From: Gigaspora margarita
Taxonomy: Eukaryota; Glomeromycota; Glomeromycetes; Diversisporales; Gigasporaceae
DNA length: 64,000 bases
Reading direction: 5' to 3'
Assembly: GCA_009809945.1 (NCBI GenBank)
Contig: WTPW01000500.1
Location: forward strand, 1 to 64,000
Shown here piece by piece: positions 47,141 through 59,035 of the stretch. How positions within the stretch are numbered: the first letter of the stretch is position 1; the number at the start of each line of letters is the position of its first letter. The notes under the pieces were generated by a model. It did no database searches. It had not been told where the DNA came from and saw only the letters and a list, made by a program, of their open reading frames with translations. The position numbers were made by a program, and so were the translations under genes.

Positions 47141-47945
47141 TAATGGGTATCCGTTTGCTGTACTAAATTTAGTACAATTTAAAAGTGTAACTTTAAAAAA
47201 TTGGTATTATTAACTTTAAATTAAATTTATCTAATGTATAATCCTTTATCTATATTTCATTTTAGAATATTTAAAAAAAAATAATTTTTTTAAAATTTAT
47301 TAGTATCTTTAAAAATTTGTTTGCTACCAACTGCGACCAAAAGTGCAAGAAAAAAAATACTAAATTATAAATAGCAAAATTTTTATTTAATAAAATTTTT
47401 TAAATTACTTAATAAAAGTTATAAAGCTAGTTTTTCTGGTTCTAATAATAGTAAAATCATTAAAATTGGTTTAGTAAATAAAAAATTACAAGTAATTTAA
47501 TTTTACTAATTTTTTACTATGTTTTTACTATGTTTTACTATATAAAATCTAACTATTTTTAGATGTGTGTTACTTTAAAACAGGTTTATTTAAAGTATTT
47601 AAAAAAATTATTATATTTTTTTTAACCATACCAAGATCAAAATTAGATTCAAAACAATCTAAAAATTTGGTATTTTTTTAATTTTATTATAAATGTTTAT
47701 ACAGTATGATTTTTTTAAGCTGTACTAAATTTAGTACAGCAAAATTTTAGAAAAATGCTCAAGGTTTAAGATTGAACTATATAAAATTTTTATTATTAAA
47801 TATTACTAAAATTATACAAAAAGATAGTTCTAATATTCAAATATATTTTGACAAAATTTGAATTAATTTGGTTAAATATTTAATTTAAAATAATTTTTTT
47901 TGTGTGTACTAAATTTAGTACAAATGCTTGACGGATACCCATTAA
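47141..47945. mobile_element. Palindrome-bearing inverted-repeat element, copy 3
   Basis: A perfect 15-bp terminal repeat, TTAATGGGTATCCGT, occupies 47141-47155 and, inverted, 47931-47945. Three perfect copies of TGTACTAAATTTAGTACA lie at 47160-47177, 47721-47738 and 47905-47922; the middle one is extended to 22 bp by GC on each side. The outer two sit just inside the ends. No coding sequence. Confidence 0.85.
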
Positions 47946-48135
47946 TATTAACTGCTAATTTTTAAAATGCATATGATCTCCATAGTAATTTTTTTATATT
48001 TAATATATAGAAGAATTTTATTAATTGCTAATTTAGATAAGATCAGCATTATTTCTATATTTGAAATTGGAACAAACCAAATATATAAACAAAATAGTAT
48101 GAAATCTGAATCGGGCCTGTATATATAAAATGATT

Positions 48136-48480
48136 ATATAGGGCTTTGCAGTAGAAAGGGCAGATACGACCCCAAAATAAAAAAATAAGTTTTTATTAAA
48201 TTCTGGTAAATTTTAATGTGACCAACATTTTTCAATTATAAATAAAAGTCAATTTGTATAATAAAAAATCAAGATATGTAATGTAAAAGAAAGTTGTGCG
48301 AGGTTGAAGCCAAGTACATTACAAGATTACCTGTTAATCACATGTTATATTTAACTAATCAAAATCATGAATTTTGATTGACTCAGATCAGTCCAAAAAT
48401 CAAAACAAATAATTAAATTCAATTATCTCAAAATTATATATATTGACATATCTGCCCTTTCTACTGCAAAGGCCCCATAT
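48136..48480. mobile_element. MITE with GCAGTAGAAAGGGCAGATA ends
   Basis: GGGCTTTGCAGTAGAAAGGG at the left is matched, inverted, by CCTTTCTACTGCAAAGGCCC at the right. The interior has GAGGTTGAAGCC and is otherwise AT-rich. No gene is seen from 48481 to 49301; a tRNA-like word near 49000 was rejected. Confidence 0.75.
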
Positions 48481-49301
48481 GATTTAAAGAAATTTGAAGA
48501 TATTTTTATTTATTCTTCTTATCTACTAGTTTGATTTTAATGATTTTTTAGTAGTAGAACTATAAGTATCTGCTCTACAACTTTACTTAGAACCAAAAAT
48601 AATATTTATTTAGTATTTTTCATAAAAGTTATTATCAGATTTGATAATAGATTGTTCTTATTTGTTTATTTCCAATTTTAAATATAGTAATAATATAGCT
48701 ATAGTGCTAATCTTATCTGGATTGGTAATGAAGTTAATTGCTTTAATTTTCTAAGTAAAAGTTGTAGAATAGCTTTTCTAATTCCAATGGTAATAAAAAT
48801 TCTTAAAATTGATAAAATATTTATCAAAAATATGTATTTAAAGATAGAGTATTGGTTTTGATCAGTTTAAATATAGGATGATCACATAATATAAACCAAT
48901 TAAAATTAACAATTTCATATGTTTGGTTTCCTCTAGCCTTCTTAAACTAAAAATTTAATCTTTTAGTTTAAAATAGAAAAGTATGAGATCTGTAGCAGTT
49001 CAATGGTTAGCCCTGACTGCAAGTGATAGGCTTGCCCTATTGCATAGATTATTAGATGATTAGTTAGAAATTTTAAATATAGTATTTCTTTATATATCAT
49101 CCTGATATAATTGTAACTTACTATCCTATTTCTGTACTTGATATTAACAAATAAAATACAAAACAATTTCATATGACCATAGCAAATTTAGATATTCCTA
49201 GCAAACTTTATAGTATATACAAGTATATTTTTTTAAAAATATTTTTTATTAAAAGTTATATTATTATAAAAAGCATATTTTAATTTATAAGAGAATTTAT
49301 A

Positions 49302-49655
49302 CAACGCAGATGCGATATTGTCGCATCTGTTGCAGATCATAAGATCATGTGTAATGTAAAATCAAAACAACTAAAATAACCTGTTTTTTGTTAGTTAGGG
49401 TTAGGGTGAGCTAAGAGTAGTATGTTTGCAGGGAGAGGGGTGTTTTATAGTAAAATTTTGCAAGGAATTTTTTTTGTTAAAACTCGAAGAGTAGTTTCAT
49501 ATACTAAATTTTGAGTTATGACCGATTTTTGACAAACGAACGTTTTGTTTTGATTTTTTCTGATCATGCTATATTACACATGATTTAAATTTTGATTGGT
49601 CGATCATATAAAAGTGACATATAAGTTATATCGCACTATGCGATGAATAAATGTA
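49302..49655. mobile_element. Dispersed inverted-repeat element with GCGATAT palindrome
   Basis: The left end holds CAGATGCGATATTGTCGCAT, a near palindrome (49307-49329). ATCATGTGTAATGTA and ATCAAAACAA recur inverted near 49540-49590. The core has TTAGGGTTAGGGTGAGC and TATAGTAAAATTTTGCAAGG. It keeps CpG within a CpG-poor region, so it is probably a younger insertion. Confidence 0.5.
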
Positions 49656-49784
49656 CTCTTAATTTATATACTAAAAAATTTTTTTAAATTTTTGACGGTC
49701 ATGCTAGTACTTTATTAAGAATTATACAATCTAATCTAATTTACAATAAACTTTATTAAATTGATATATCTTAATTTCTAAGTC

Positions 49785-50245
49785 TGACCCCATCTAGCTG
49801 CCTCAAGGGTGCCCAAATATGATTTGTTGAACTCAATCACATGATTTAGAATTATTACTATTATAGAACTAATGTCTTATATAGTCTTATATTCCCAGTT
49901 TTAACCTCCGACTTTGGTTCCACCCAACCAATATTGGCCTGGCTTCAGAAATAATACCAGGAGTTCATAACTTGATCTTCACTATGTCTTGTAACTTCAG
50001 TTATCCAAATTGTAGTTCCTAACTAACAAGTTTAACCTCAGAGACTTTGTTATACCAATTTACGATCCAATCTGCATTAGGTCTGTCAATTGACGCCCTG
50101 ATCCCTGGTACTACAGTATTGCTGTTCCCTAATACAGTTAAGCCATACTATAAATAATGTTTGCCGCCAACAAGATTTGAACTGGCGATCTTTCGATTTG
50201 CAATCTCGGAGCATAACCGGTATGCTATCAAACCCGAGATTACTA
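49785..50245 (-). mobile_element. tRNA-derived SINE candidate (tRNA-Cys-like head)
   Basis: Minus strand, from about 50245: TAGCATACCGGTTATGC has an A-box pattern with a plausible D stem-loop; GATTGCAAATCG places a GCA (Cys) anticodon; CAGTTCAAATC fits a B box, followed by TTGTTGGCGGC. Anticodon and acceptor stems do not pair well, so this is not a working tRNA gene. A tail of about 370 bp with base composition unlike its surroundings follows, ending near GGGGTCAGACTTAG. That head-plus-body layout is typical of SINEs. Confidence 0.5.
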
Positions 50246-50249
50246 TAAA

Positions 50250-50814
50250 ATTTTGACAAAAATTGAATATTATTATAAAAAGTTTTACTATTAGTATATT
50301 TGTATTTTTTGACAAAATTTTGTTGTACTACAAAAATTATATAATAAATGATCTATATATACTCTATTCTTAAATCATTATAAACTTTATCTCTTAATAA
50401 CTCCTTTAAGAGTAGAGAGTATATAGCTTATTTCTATTAATAAACTAGTTGCTAAAAAATTTTATATTTAATAATAAAGAAATTTTTATTAAGTAACCAT
50501 TTTAAATTTTTAAATAAAATTGTAGAGAGGTATTTTTGATTCTAATAGTAGTCGAATTATTAAAATTGGCCTAGTAGATTATAAAATATAGTTTTTTTTT
50601 ATCTTTGCAACCCTATTTTACTTATTGTTTTATATGATTTGATTGGCCAATTTGTGATTATCCCACAGAATAGACCCACTACTGCAAAATGTGATACTAT
50701 AAAAATTTTATCAACTTTAATACAAAATTAATAAAATTTTTAGAATATATGTAATTTTTTATTATAAACTATTTTATTAGTATATAAATATTAATTAAAG
50801 TTTAATATGCTTTA
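50250..50814. other. No gene recognised
   Basis: AT-rich and CpG-poor sequence with no inverted ends or coding frames seen. Confidence 0.45.
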
Positions 50815-51242
50815 CAAGAGTATAATGTGCTTATATATCACTCTCTAATTTGATTGGCTAAATTTGCAGATAATTATTTTTAAAATAATAAACAATTTTG
50901 TTAAAATTCTTTAGATTAAGAATTATCTATAAATTTTAAAAAATCTTTATATTGTTTTTGTATTTATATATAAAATTTTATTGCTACACAAGTTTATTTA
51001 GTTGAATTAAAAAAATGTCTTAATAAAATTTAGAGTAATCTTTAAAAAAAATGAGTTAAAAAAATAGAAAATAGCAAATATCTTTAAATTGTATTAAGAT
51101 AACCTTTTTACTTCCACTAAGTAAACTTGTTTTGTATATAAATGCAAAAAATTTAAAAATTTTTATAAAACTTCCTAATCTAACTCTAATCTGAAAGTTT
51201 TTACAATAATTTGTTTATTTTTATAAAAGAATTTTACTAACT

Positions 51243-51544
51243 ATAACTGGCAGTAATCATTACTAGTGTATATTAGCCAATAAAAATTTGCAGGATCAGG
51301 TGTAATGTGCAAATTAGTTTGTGTAACAAAGATAAAGTTTTTTAAAAAAATGCCAATATCTCAAGAATTCATCTATGAAACTATTTTGATATTTTAGCAA
51401 AAAAATTCCTTGCTGAAATTTTGTATATATTTAATACCTTGCTAAAATCCTAGGCCTTGTCCTAACTCTAAAGATAACGAAATAAATTTTTTTTGTTTTA
51501 TTATTATTAGCTAATTACATACCAGTGATGATCACTACTGGTTA
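51243..51544. mobile_element. Nested element of the AGGTGTAATGTGC family
   Basis: ATAACTGGCAGTAATCATTA at the left matches, inverted, TACCAGTGATGATCACTACT then GGTTAT at the right. The core contains GATCAGGTGTAATGTGCAAA and CCTTGCTGAAATTTTG. Confidence 0.55.
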
Positions 51545-51559
51545 TTTGTAGTTAAATTT

Positions 51560-52019
51560 CATATAGGCTGATTTAAGTAATTTATAAGTAGAGCGTATTT
51601 TTTTAAAACTTTAAAGCTAAATAACTCTTGATCTACTGGTCTGTTTTAAATGATTTTACTACCAAAATGTTCACCTCTTTGAGACGATTTCAACAGGCCC
51701 AAAATCATTAAAATCCAATTACAGGAACGTGAGCTAATGTGCTATCAAATAGTAACGCACCTAGAGGGTGGGGTTGATGGATTAGATATAGGTCTAACCC
51801 ATCAACCTCACCCTCTAGGTGCATCACTATTTGACAGCGCATTAGCTCACTTTTCTGTGATTGGATTTTAATGGGTTTGGGCCTATTGGAATCATCTCAA
51901 AGAGGTGAACATTTTGGTAGTAAAATTATTTAAAACAGACCAGTAGATCAAGAGTTATTTAGCTTTAAAGTTTTAAAAAAATACACTCTACTTATAAATT
52001 ACTTAAATCAGCCCATATG
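51560..52019. repeat. 460-bp foldback with two 221-bp arms
   Basis: Arms 51560-51780 and 51799-52019 are inverted copies of equal length with no net insertion or deletion and about 92% identity by eye, around an 18-bp loop. The arm tips next to the loop read GAGGGTGGGGTTGATGG. A long duplex would form if transcribed. Confidence 0.85.
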
Positions 52020-52529
52020 TTTTATAAAAATAATGATCTACAAATTTAGCCAATCAAATTAGAGTGCAATATATAAGCACATTGCGGGTGCAAGTTATGC
52101 ATTTATTTATATTAATTTATATAGTAAAAAACTAACTTTTATATATAGCAATATTTAATTCACATTAAAAATATTTTATATCACTTATTTATTAATAAAA
52201 ATAATCTATATATTCTCTATTCTTAAAACAAAAAGTAATAAAAAAATTCTTCAACAAAAATATAGTTTAGCAAAAGGTCAATTTGTTAAAGGGTTTTTGA
52301 TTCAACTTGTTTTAAAAAAGTTAAAATAATTTAAAGTTTTTTTTAATAAAAAGTAGATGCATTTTGCTATTTAGTACTATATAAACTTTGAGCTAAAGAT
52401 CCTATTTAGTTTAATTAATTAACTTAAAATTAAATTTTGCAAATATATAGAACAAGAAAAGAAGCAAAAATTAAGCTTAAAAACTAAGTTAAAATTTTGT
52501 TAATTTTGTACAATTCCAAAATGTGTCTT

Positions 52530-52637
52530 ATTTTTGCAAAATAATGTACAGGGGTGTTATTTTGAAATTTGGCCTGAATTAAGTCTAATTAGGCCAAAAT
52601 AAAAAATTACACACCTGTGCATTATTTTACAAAAATA
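52530..52637. mobile_element. 108-bp hairpin MITE in the left arm
   Basis: TTTTTGCAAAATAATGTACA on the left and its inverse on the right (TGCATTATTTTACAAAAAT), closing on GGCCTGAATTAAGTCTAATT. It has no counterpart in the right arm. Confidence 0.65.
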
Positions 52638-52827
52638 TAGTAACTTAGTTAAAAACATTATTTACTAATTTTAAAACAGAAATTAGTAAAATTATGCTCT
52701 AAACAACATTATTTAGTAGCAAAATATAAGTTGTCTTGACAAAAAATATGTTAGCTATATACTAAATTTAAAAATTTTTGTTTGTAATATAAACTCCTTT
52801 TTGTTAATATAATCTGTTTTGAGCTTC

Positions 52828-53020
52828 TAAGTACATTTAATTTTACTTGGGTCAAAGTCAAAATGCATTTTTTTGATTCTTTTACTAAGTAAAAAATAGG
52901 TTAAAGTTAGAAAAAAAATTTTTCAAAAAAAACAATTCTAACTTAAACCTATTTTTTATTTAGTAAAAGGTTTGAGAAAATGCATTTAGTCTTTAATATA
53001 AGTAAAATTACATGCTGAAC
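52828..53020. mobile_element. 193-bp hairpin MITE in the left arm
   Basis: GTACATTTAATTTTACTTGG, AAATGCATTTT and AAAATAGGTTAAAGTTAGAA on the left recur inverted on the right. Absent from the right arm. Confidence 0.65.
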
Positions 53021-53260
53021 AAGTTTACTTATGAGACCACAATAGGCAACCACACTAGGGATCTAGATACTTTTGCAGTAATATGACATAGCACATGAGA
53101 ATTAACCAATCAGAAAACATAAATTTTGATCTTCTTAGATTAGTTCAATATCAAAACAAAACATGTGTACAAAAAGAAAAAAAAAGCAAAATTCACAAAA
53201 ATTAGTGTTTAAATCAGCTTTAAAAACTATATAAAAATGTTCAAAACACAATTTTATATA

Positions 53261-54514
53261 GGAATTGATATTTCCACACCCTATTTTTGATAATACCACA
53301 CCCATGTAGATCATTTTAATTTTTAAATAATTTTTAACTTTGATTGAAGATATCTTTAACCTACCTAACAATATTTGATCAACTTTTTTTTTGAATTCTA
53401 TAGCATTTACCATTAAAATAAAAAAAAGTTAATTAAATTTGGTTGGATGGGTGTCATGATGTCTTTGATCAAAGTTTGAAAACAAATTCTGCTACAGCTT
53501 ATATTTGATAGATATTTAGAATTTTACAAAATCTTTGATCAAAGATATCTTGAAATCTATCTGATCAAATTCGATCACATTTTTTTTTTGGATCCTACAG
53601 CTTTTTACAATTAAAATAAAAAAAGTTGATCAAATTTCATCAGGTAGGTGCCAAATATCTTTGATCAAATTTTGTAAACAAATTTTGCCACAGCTTATAT
53701 TTGATAGGTGTTTAGAATTTTGCAAAATCTTTGATCGAAGATATCATGAAGTACACCTGACCAAATTCAATCAAGTTTTTTTCTTTGAATTCTACAAATT
53801 TTATAATTGAAATAAAAAAAAAGTTAATTGAATTTGGCCAGGTGGGTACCAAGATATCTTCGATCAAAGTTTGTAACCAATTTTTGCTATAGCTTATATA
53901 GAGTTTAGAATTTTACAAAATCTTTAATCAAAGATATCTTAGAACCTACTTGACCAAATCCAACCTACATTTCTTCTTTGAATTCTACAGCTTTTTGTAA
54001 TTAAATTAAAAAAAGTTGATTGAATTTGGTCAGGTGGGCACTAAGATATCTTTGATCAAAGTTTGTAAACAAATTTTGCTACAGCTTATATAAACATTTA
54101 AAATTTTACAAAATCTTTAATCGAAGATATCTTGAACCCACCTGACCAAATTTGATCAACTTTTTTTTTAAATTCTACAGTTTTTTACAATTAAAATAAC
54201 AAAAAGTTGATCAAATTTGGTCAGGTGGGTGCCAAGATATCTTTGATCAAAGTTGTAAACAATTTTTGCTCTACTTATATTTGATAAACATTTAGAATTA
54301 TACAAAATCTTTGATCGAAGATATCTTAGGACCTATCTGACTAAATTCAATTAACTTTTTTTTTTGAATTTTACAGCATTTTATAATTAAAATAAAAAAA
54401 GTTGATCGAATTTGGCCAAGTGGGTGCCAAGATATCTTTGATCAATTCTAGAAAAAATTATGATCTATATGGGTGTGGTATTATCAAAAATAGGGTGTGG
54501 AAATATTAATTCCC
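53261..54514. mobile_element. Hairpin-array element, copy 2 (six palindromic units)
   Basis: Terminal inverted repeats of 54 bp with two mismatches by eye (ATATTTCCACACCCTATTTT, GATAATACCACACCCAT). TTTTATATA lies outside both ends (53252-53260, 54515-54523). Inside are six units of about 195 bp starting near 53335, 53529, 53728, 53920, 54110 and 54307. Each pairs GATCAAAGATATCTTGAA, then ACCTGACCAAATTTGATCAA, with its inverse around a centre such as GAATTCTACAGC. Units are joined by GCTACAGCTTATATTTGAT. The minus-strand frame 53135-53413 overlaps the left end and is not a gene. Confidence 0.85.
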
Positions 54515-55154
54515 TTTTATATATAGATAGTGACCTTTTAAGTTTATATATACAAACACTAATTTAATCTTAATATAAAGTCAAAAAGTTAATTTGAATT
54601 ATACTATACTACATGATGGTCACATTATTGCAAAAGTATTTAGACTCCTGAAGGGACCCACAATAGACCATTTTGATAAAAAAAGGGTTTATATTACAAA
54701 ATAATTTTATTATATAGTTAAATTATTTTTTTGTTAAGATAAACTAGATTTGCTACTAAGTAAAGTTGTTTAGTGCAAAATTTTACATATAATTTCTGTT
54801 TTAAATAAATATTTGTTTTTGACAAATTTTAATTTTGAAATTGGACAAAATTAACAAAATTTTAACTTGGTTTTTAAGCTTAATTTTTATTCTTTTTTGT
54901 TCTTTATCTATAAAATTTAATTTTAAGTTAATTAGTTAAGCTAAAAACAATTTTTAGCTCAAAGTTTATAGTAAATTTATATTTTTATTTAAATTTTTAT
55001 TATAAACTTATTTCAAAAAAACATATTCTATAACTAATAATGTATTCATCCAAGAAAAAAAACTTTATATATACAATTTTAATAGCCAAAATTCTTGTAA
55101 TTTAGTGATTAGATCTGCATACAGATCAGAATTTTAGATTTACTAATTTAACTT

Positions 55155-55394
55155 ATACAGGAGAGTCCCTAAAAAACTTGGTTGGAATATTTTAGAGTGC
55201 ATTAGAATCATAGTTGGCTAGATAGAATTGATCAATTTTGCCCAAGATCATTAAAAATTTTACTAATGAAATCATATTTATTTATTTAGTAAAAAATGCC
55301 TAGCTGATAAATTTGCAATAAAGCCTGTTAACTATAGAGCTAAATGCTAATCTAGATCCAATATATCTGACCCAAAATTTTGTGTACTCTCTAG
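55155..55394. mobile_element. MITE family with GGAGGGTC ends, copy 3
   Basis: TACAGGAGAGTCCC at the left and, inverted, ACTAGAGAGTACAC at the right. GAATTGATCAATTTTGCCC and AGTAAAAAATGCCTAGCTG identify the family. CG sites of the 23.4-kb copy are TG or CA here. Confidence 0.65.
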
Positions 55395-55559
55395 TAAAAA
55401 ACTTACAAAATTTTCCAAGTTTCTATTAGTTGAATACAAATTTTGTCCTTTTTAAATGAAATAAATCACTAACTAAATAAAGAGAATTGCTAATCTTAAC
55501 TAGAGGGAATTTTTCTGTTATACAAGCCCAAATTGACCAATAAAATTATAGAAACAATT

Positions 55560-56170
55560 TAATCTTTATTATTATTTATATTACATATCAATATAACTTA
55601 TATTTATTTCATATTTATTTATATAAATTTCTAAAATGTATTAATCTAATTCTAGCCTAACTCTAATCCTGCACTACTCTTACTCTAACCATAACTCTAT
55701 TTCTTTTATCTAGTCTACCCCTAATTCTGCATTACCCTTACCCTAACTATAACCTCATTCCTTTCGTCTAATACTAGCCCAACTCTAATCCTGCACTACC
55801 TTTACCCTAACCATAAATAATCCTAGTTTTACTTCAAACTCTAACCCTAATCTACAGCTTTAATCCGTATAAATAGCTCAGTTTTTGCAATCGAATCAGC
55901 ATAGGATTTGGTATGAATAATGAATATAAATTCAAGTGCCACTGCGATAATGATATGGATTAGCTATTAAATTATAAATTCATATAAGTAATCAATATAA
56001 GATGAACAAGCTAACTGCATAAGAAGCAAAATTTTCAAGAATTTTTTTTGTTAAGACACACAAGCTTCATAAGTGAAATCATGAGATATTGCTCTTTTTT
56101 TAAAAAATATTCTTTACTGACCTTTTGCTTTCTACGAAATGAGCTAACATGCATGTAATATACACATATA
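55560..56170. repeat. Repeat with CCTAACTCTAATCCTGCACT tandem units
   Basis: Three imperfect units of about 58-64 bp, at about 55655, 55713 and 55777, contain CTAATCCTGCACTACC and TACCCTAACCATAAC. A following segment at 56020-56110 (TTTTGTTAAGACACAC, GAAATCATGAGATATT) matches the inverse of 51340-51420, so this is a member of the AGGTGTAAT family with an internal tandem array. Confidence 0.5.
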
Positions 56171-56329
56171 TATTATCTGAATGTGCTATTTCATATGATA
56201 CCCTTTGTCATAATGTCTGTGCTATTTTTACTATGGCATTTTGTAAAACGTTCCTGTATATATCACAAGATCTGTGCCATTTTGAGCATTCCTGACACCA
56301 GCCTGTACTATTTTTCTTATAGGAAATAG

Positions 56330-56860
56330 TAACAAAACATCAATGACCCACAGTACAAAACATCAACAAATACAAGCCAATATAATATCTGGACAACTAT
56401 AAGCAAAGATAGAGATATAACACAAATGAAAGAGAACCGAAAATGACAAAATGACCAATAGACCTATAACTGATGAAAGCAGAACTTCACAAAAGAACAA
56501 CAAAATGAATCAACAATGCTAAAGACACTAACGCAGTGGTAACAAACCAACAAATTGAATGAAAAAAAACAAATGATTAGTATCCATCAAGAAAATAATA
56601 ACAATATTGACAATATTAACAAGATGAAGTTGCCAACATACTGAAAATGACAACATACAAAGATAATAAACCCAAAGAATGATGACACTTAAAAGCAATG
56701 ATACTAAATAAAGACGATATCAATGAACAGCAACAACAAAGAATGATATTATCAACAAATGATGTCAAGAAAAGAAAAAATTGATGCTATATATAAAAAA
56801 AAACTACTAAATTAAAAAACTATTAAAAAGAAAAAAAACTGGATATAAACAAAAAAATAA
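56330..56860. repeat. A-rich, T-poor low-complexity tract
   Basis: Words such as AACAACAAA, GATGAC, ACAATATTGACAA and AAATGAC dominate. Composition and word use parallel 37360-37740. No long frame. Confidence 0.5.
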
Positions 56861-56874
56861 ATATATATGGGGTT

Positions 56875-57064
56875 GAGTCAACAAAAATCTAGCAAATCAG
56901 TAAATCCTTAATTTGAAGATAATCCAATTTTTGTATCACATTTAGTAAATCAATTGGTCTATGTTAGAAGATTGTATAAGATTAGAAGATCAATGATCAA
57001 AAAATTTGAGTCAATAGAAATCAAGCAAATTTATCTAATAGATTTGCTTGGTTTCTATTGACTC
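56875..57064. mobile_element. MITE with GAGTCAA ends and a right-hand hairpin
   Basis: GAGTCAACAAAAATCTAGCA at the left matches, inverted, the right end. The right 57 bp are themselves a hairpin: GAGTCAATAGAAATCAAGCA at 57008 and its inverse ending at 57064. So the same end occurs three times. Confidence 0.65.
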
Positions 57065-58294
57065 AGTAGTACTAGTAGTACTGTACAATAGTACTGTCAA
57101 TTTTTAAACCTCTGAGGTTTTTACTTACCCTATAATGCTTATAATGTAAAACAGAAAAATTTAGAGTATATGTATACATACTTTGTATTTATAATAAGCA
57201 TTTTAGCTATTCAAAAAAATATTTATTTTACAATTCACATTCGGGTCTACTATTTATGAACTTTTACAGTACAGTGGTGAATCGTAAAAAGCCTAACGCA
57301 TGTTTTGGAGAACTTTAAAATAATTTCAGATCTTGACAGCTAAGTGATTGCGCCAAACTGTGTTCATGAAATCTTCAGTAAGTTCTACTTGACTATTCAG
57401 ACTTGCAGTTTTTTTTTTATACTACAACTAGTTTTTAAGTACTATACTCATGGAGTTGAATTTTCTTTTAGATTTTTATTATGCCTGGTTGTAAGTTTTA
57501 GAGTTATCTGTTATTATCTGGCATGTTTTTCAGCAATTTCAAAGAAATGCCTTTGTTGCAAATCTTTTATATTAGCTTACTATAATTTTGGATTGAATAC
57601 TATAGCATAATTCTTTACTCGTTAAAGCAAAACTTGAATAGAAAAGGTTAATTTTTATTACTATACATTCTATATTATTATAAGATCAGAACCTTGTTAG
57701 GGAGAGTAAGCACACACATATGCAGGTTGTACTAGAGTTATATAGGATATCAGATTTAGGGTTGATGGTAGTTTGTTATTAAAGATAGTAGAATCGTTAT
57801 ATTATAATAAATGTATAATGTTATTACACCTTTACTCTTTCTTTTATTAATTATGTAATAAAATATATTACAATAAATAGAATTAACAATAAGCTAATTA
57901 CAAAAATTTATATAGATGCCTTTATTCAATAAAACTTTTAATCTGAATCATATGTTAATATTGAAATATAACAAAAAAAAAATAGTTGATATCGACTCAG
58001 ATTAAATAAATAGCTGATTAACATGCTAGATTGTTCAATTTTTCATATACCATTCAGCTAGCTTGTAGAAAAACACTATGCCAAATCATTATACAAAATA
58101 AAATCTTTCACTTATTTAATCATTCTCTAAGTTAAAGGTTTCATGAAATTATTAATCTTATTATTTCTACTTGACTATACTTGAATCGTTTGGATTTTAT
58201 ATTCGGTTGATCTTGCTATTAAATTAAAAATTAATCAGTAAAATATCTAAAATCTATACTAAATAATAAAAAGATCTAATTACTTTTTAAAAAA
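57065..58294. other. No gene recognised
   Basis: Contains a short AGTACTAGTAGTACT palindrome near 57068. The open frame 57344-57610 is hydrophobic and has no recognisable domain. Confidence 0.45.
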
Positions 58295-59035
58295 TTAGTG
58301 GTTAGTTTCAGAGGTTTTTGCTTTTTTTGGCTTCAGTTGAGTTGGTTTTGAACAATATATATAACATTTTGATGGGTCTTAAATATGTGGCCATATTTTT
58401 TTATACAGGTACTACTTTCACTCTAAACTAATTCTGCATGCAGGTATTATCTCTGAAAATAAAATTTTAATATTAGAAATTGAATCCATTTGCACAATAT
58501 TAATTTCTTTTGATGTACTATTGCAAGATGTCTGGATCTCTACTTTTCCAGCATTCTCATTAGAGATTATAAACTGATGTTGCTTAAGAATCGATAGTAT
58601 TGTTGTAAAAAATTGTCCTAAGAATTTGGACCAATTATAAAAAGTGACTTTTCTATTTCCACTTGTATCATAAACGGTTACAGCCTGATTATATCCATCT
58701 GTAGTAGATTGTTGAACTACTTGTACTAAATCAGTCAGATCATCCACTTCAGATTTTCAAAGCTTCAATTTAAAAAGACCAAAAAACCCATCAGAACTGA
58801 ATTTAGTGTGCCCTGCAATCATAAAGCAATAGGTAATTCTTTCGTGCAATTCATTTATTACTCACTATGTAAGATATGGAATCATGGTATTATTTTTGTA
58901 TCGGCTGACACAATTGTTAGCATGTATTGTAATATACTTTTCTCCAAGACTGTGATTGATAAAGTAATTATGAACCAGAAAAATTACTACGTTGGCTCCT
59001 TTTCCTATACTTTTACTTTCAGGAATTAAATAATT

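Larger units (their letters stand above)
50815..52090. mobile_element. Outer inverted-repeat element holding nested elements
   Basis: AATGTGCTTATATAT and CTCTAATTTGATTGGCTAAA near 50830-50880 recur inverted at about 52030-52083. Between them lie the elements at 51243-51544 and 51560-52019. Confidence 0.6.
52375..54985. repeat. Large inverted-repeat block around a hairpin array
   Basis: Right arm 54595-54985 matches, inverted, 52375-53080: AAACTTTGAGCTAAA, TTAACTTAAAATTAAATTTT, AAAATTAAGCTTAAAAAC, AACAGAAATTA, TAATATAAAC and TAGATACTTTTGCA-like words come in the same order. The left arm is longer because two hairpin elements (52530-52637 and 52828-53020) interrupt it. The array 53261-54514 fills the loop. 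Confidence 0.7.

Noticed and set aside
48990-49055. tRNA-like sequence (GTTCAATGGTTAGCC)
   Set aside because: No B box or cloverleaf could be built.
55640-55860. CCCTAA-rich sequence taken as a telomere or internal telomeric repeat
   Set aside because: Runs are short, imperfect and embedded in a 58-64 bp tandem unit inside a dispersed element.
57344-57610. 88-codon hydrophobic open frame
   Set aside because: T-rich sequence, no recognisable domain, and located in a CpG-poor repeat block.
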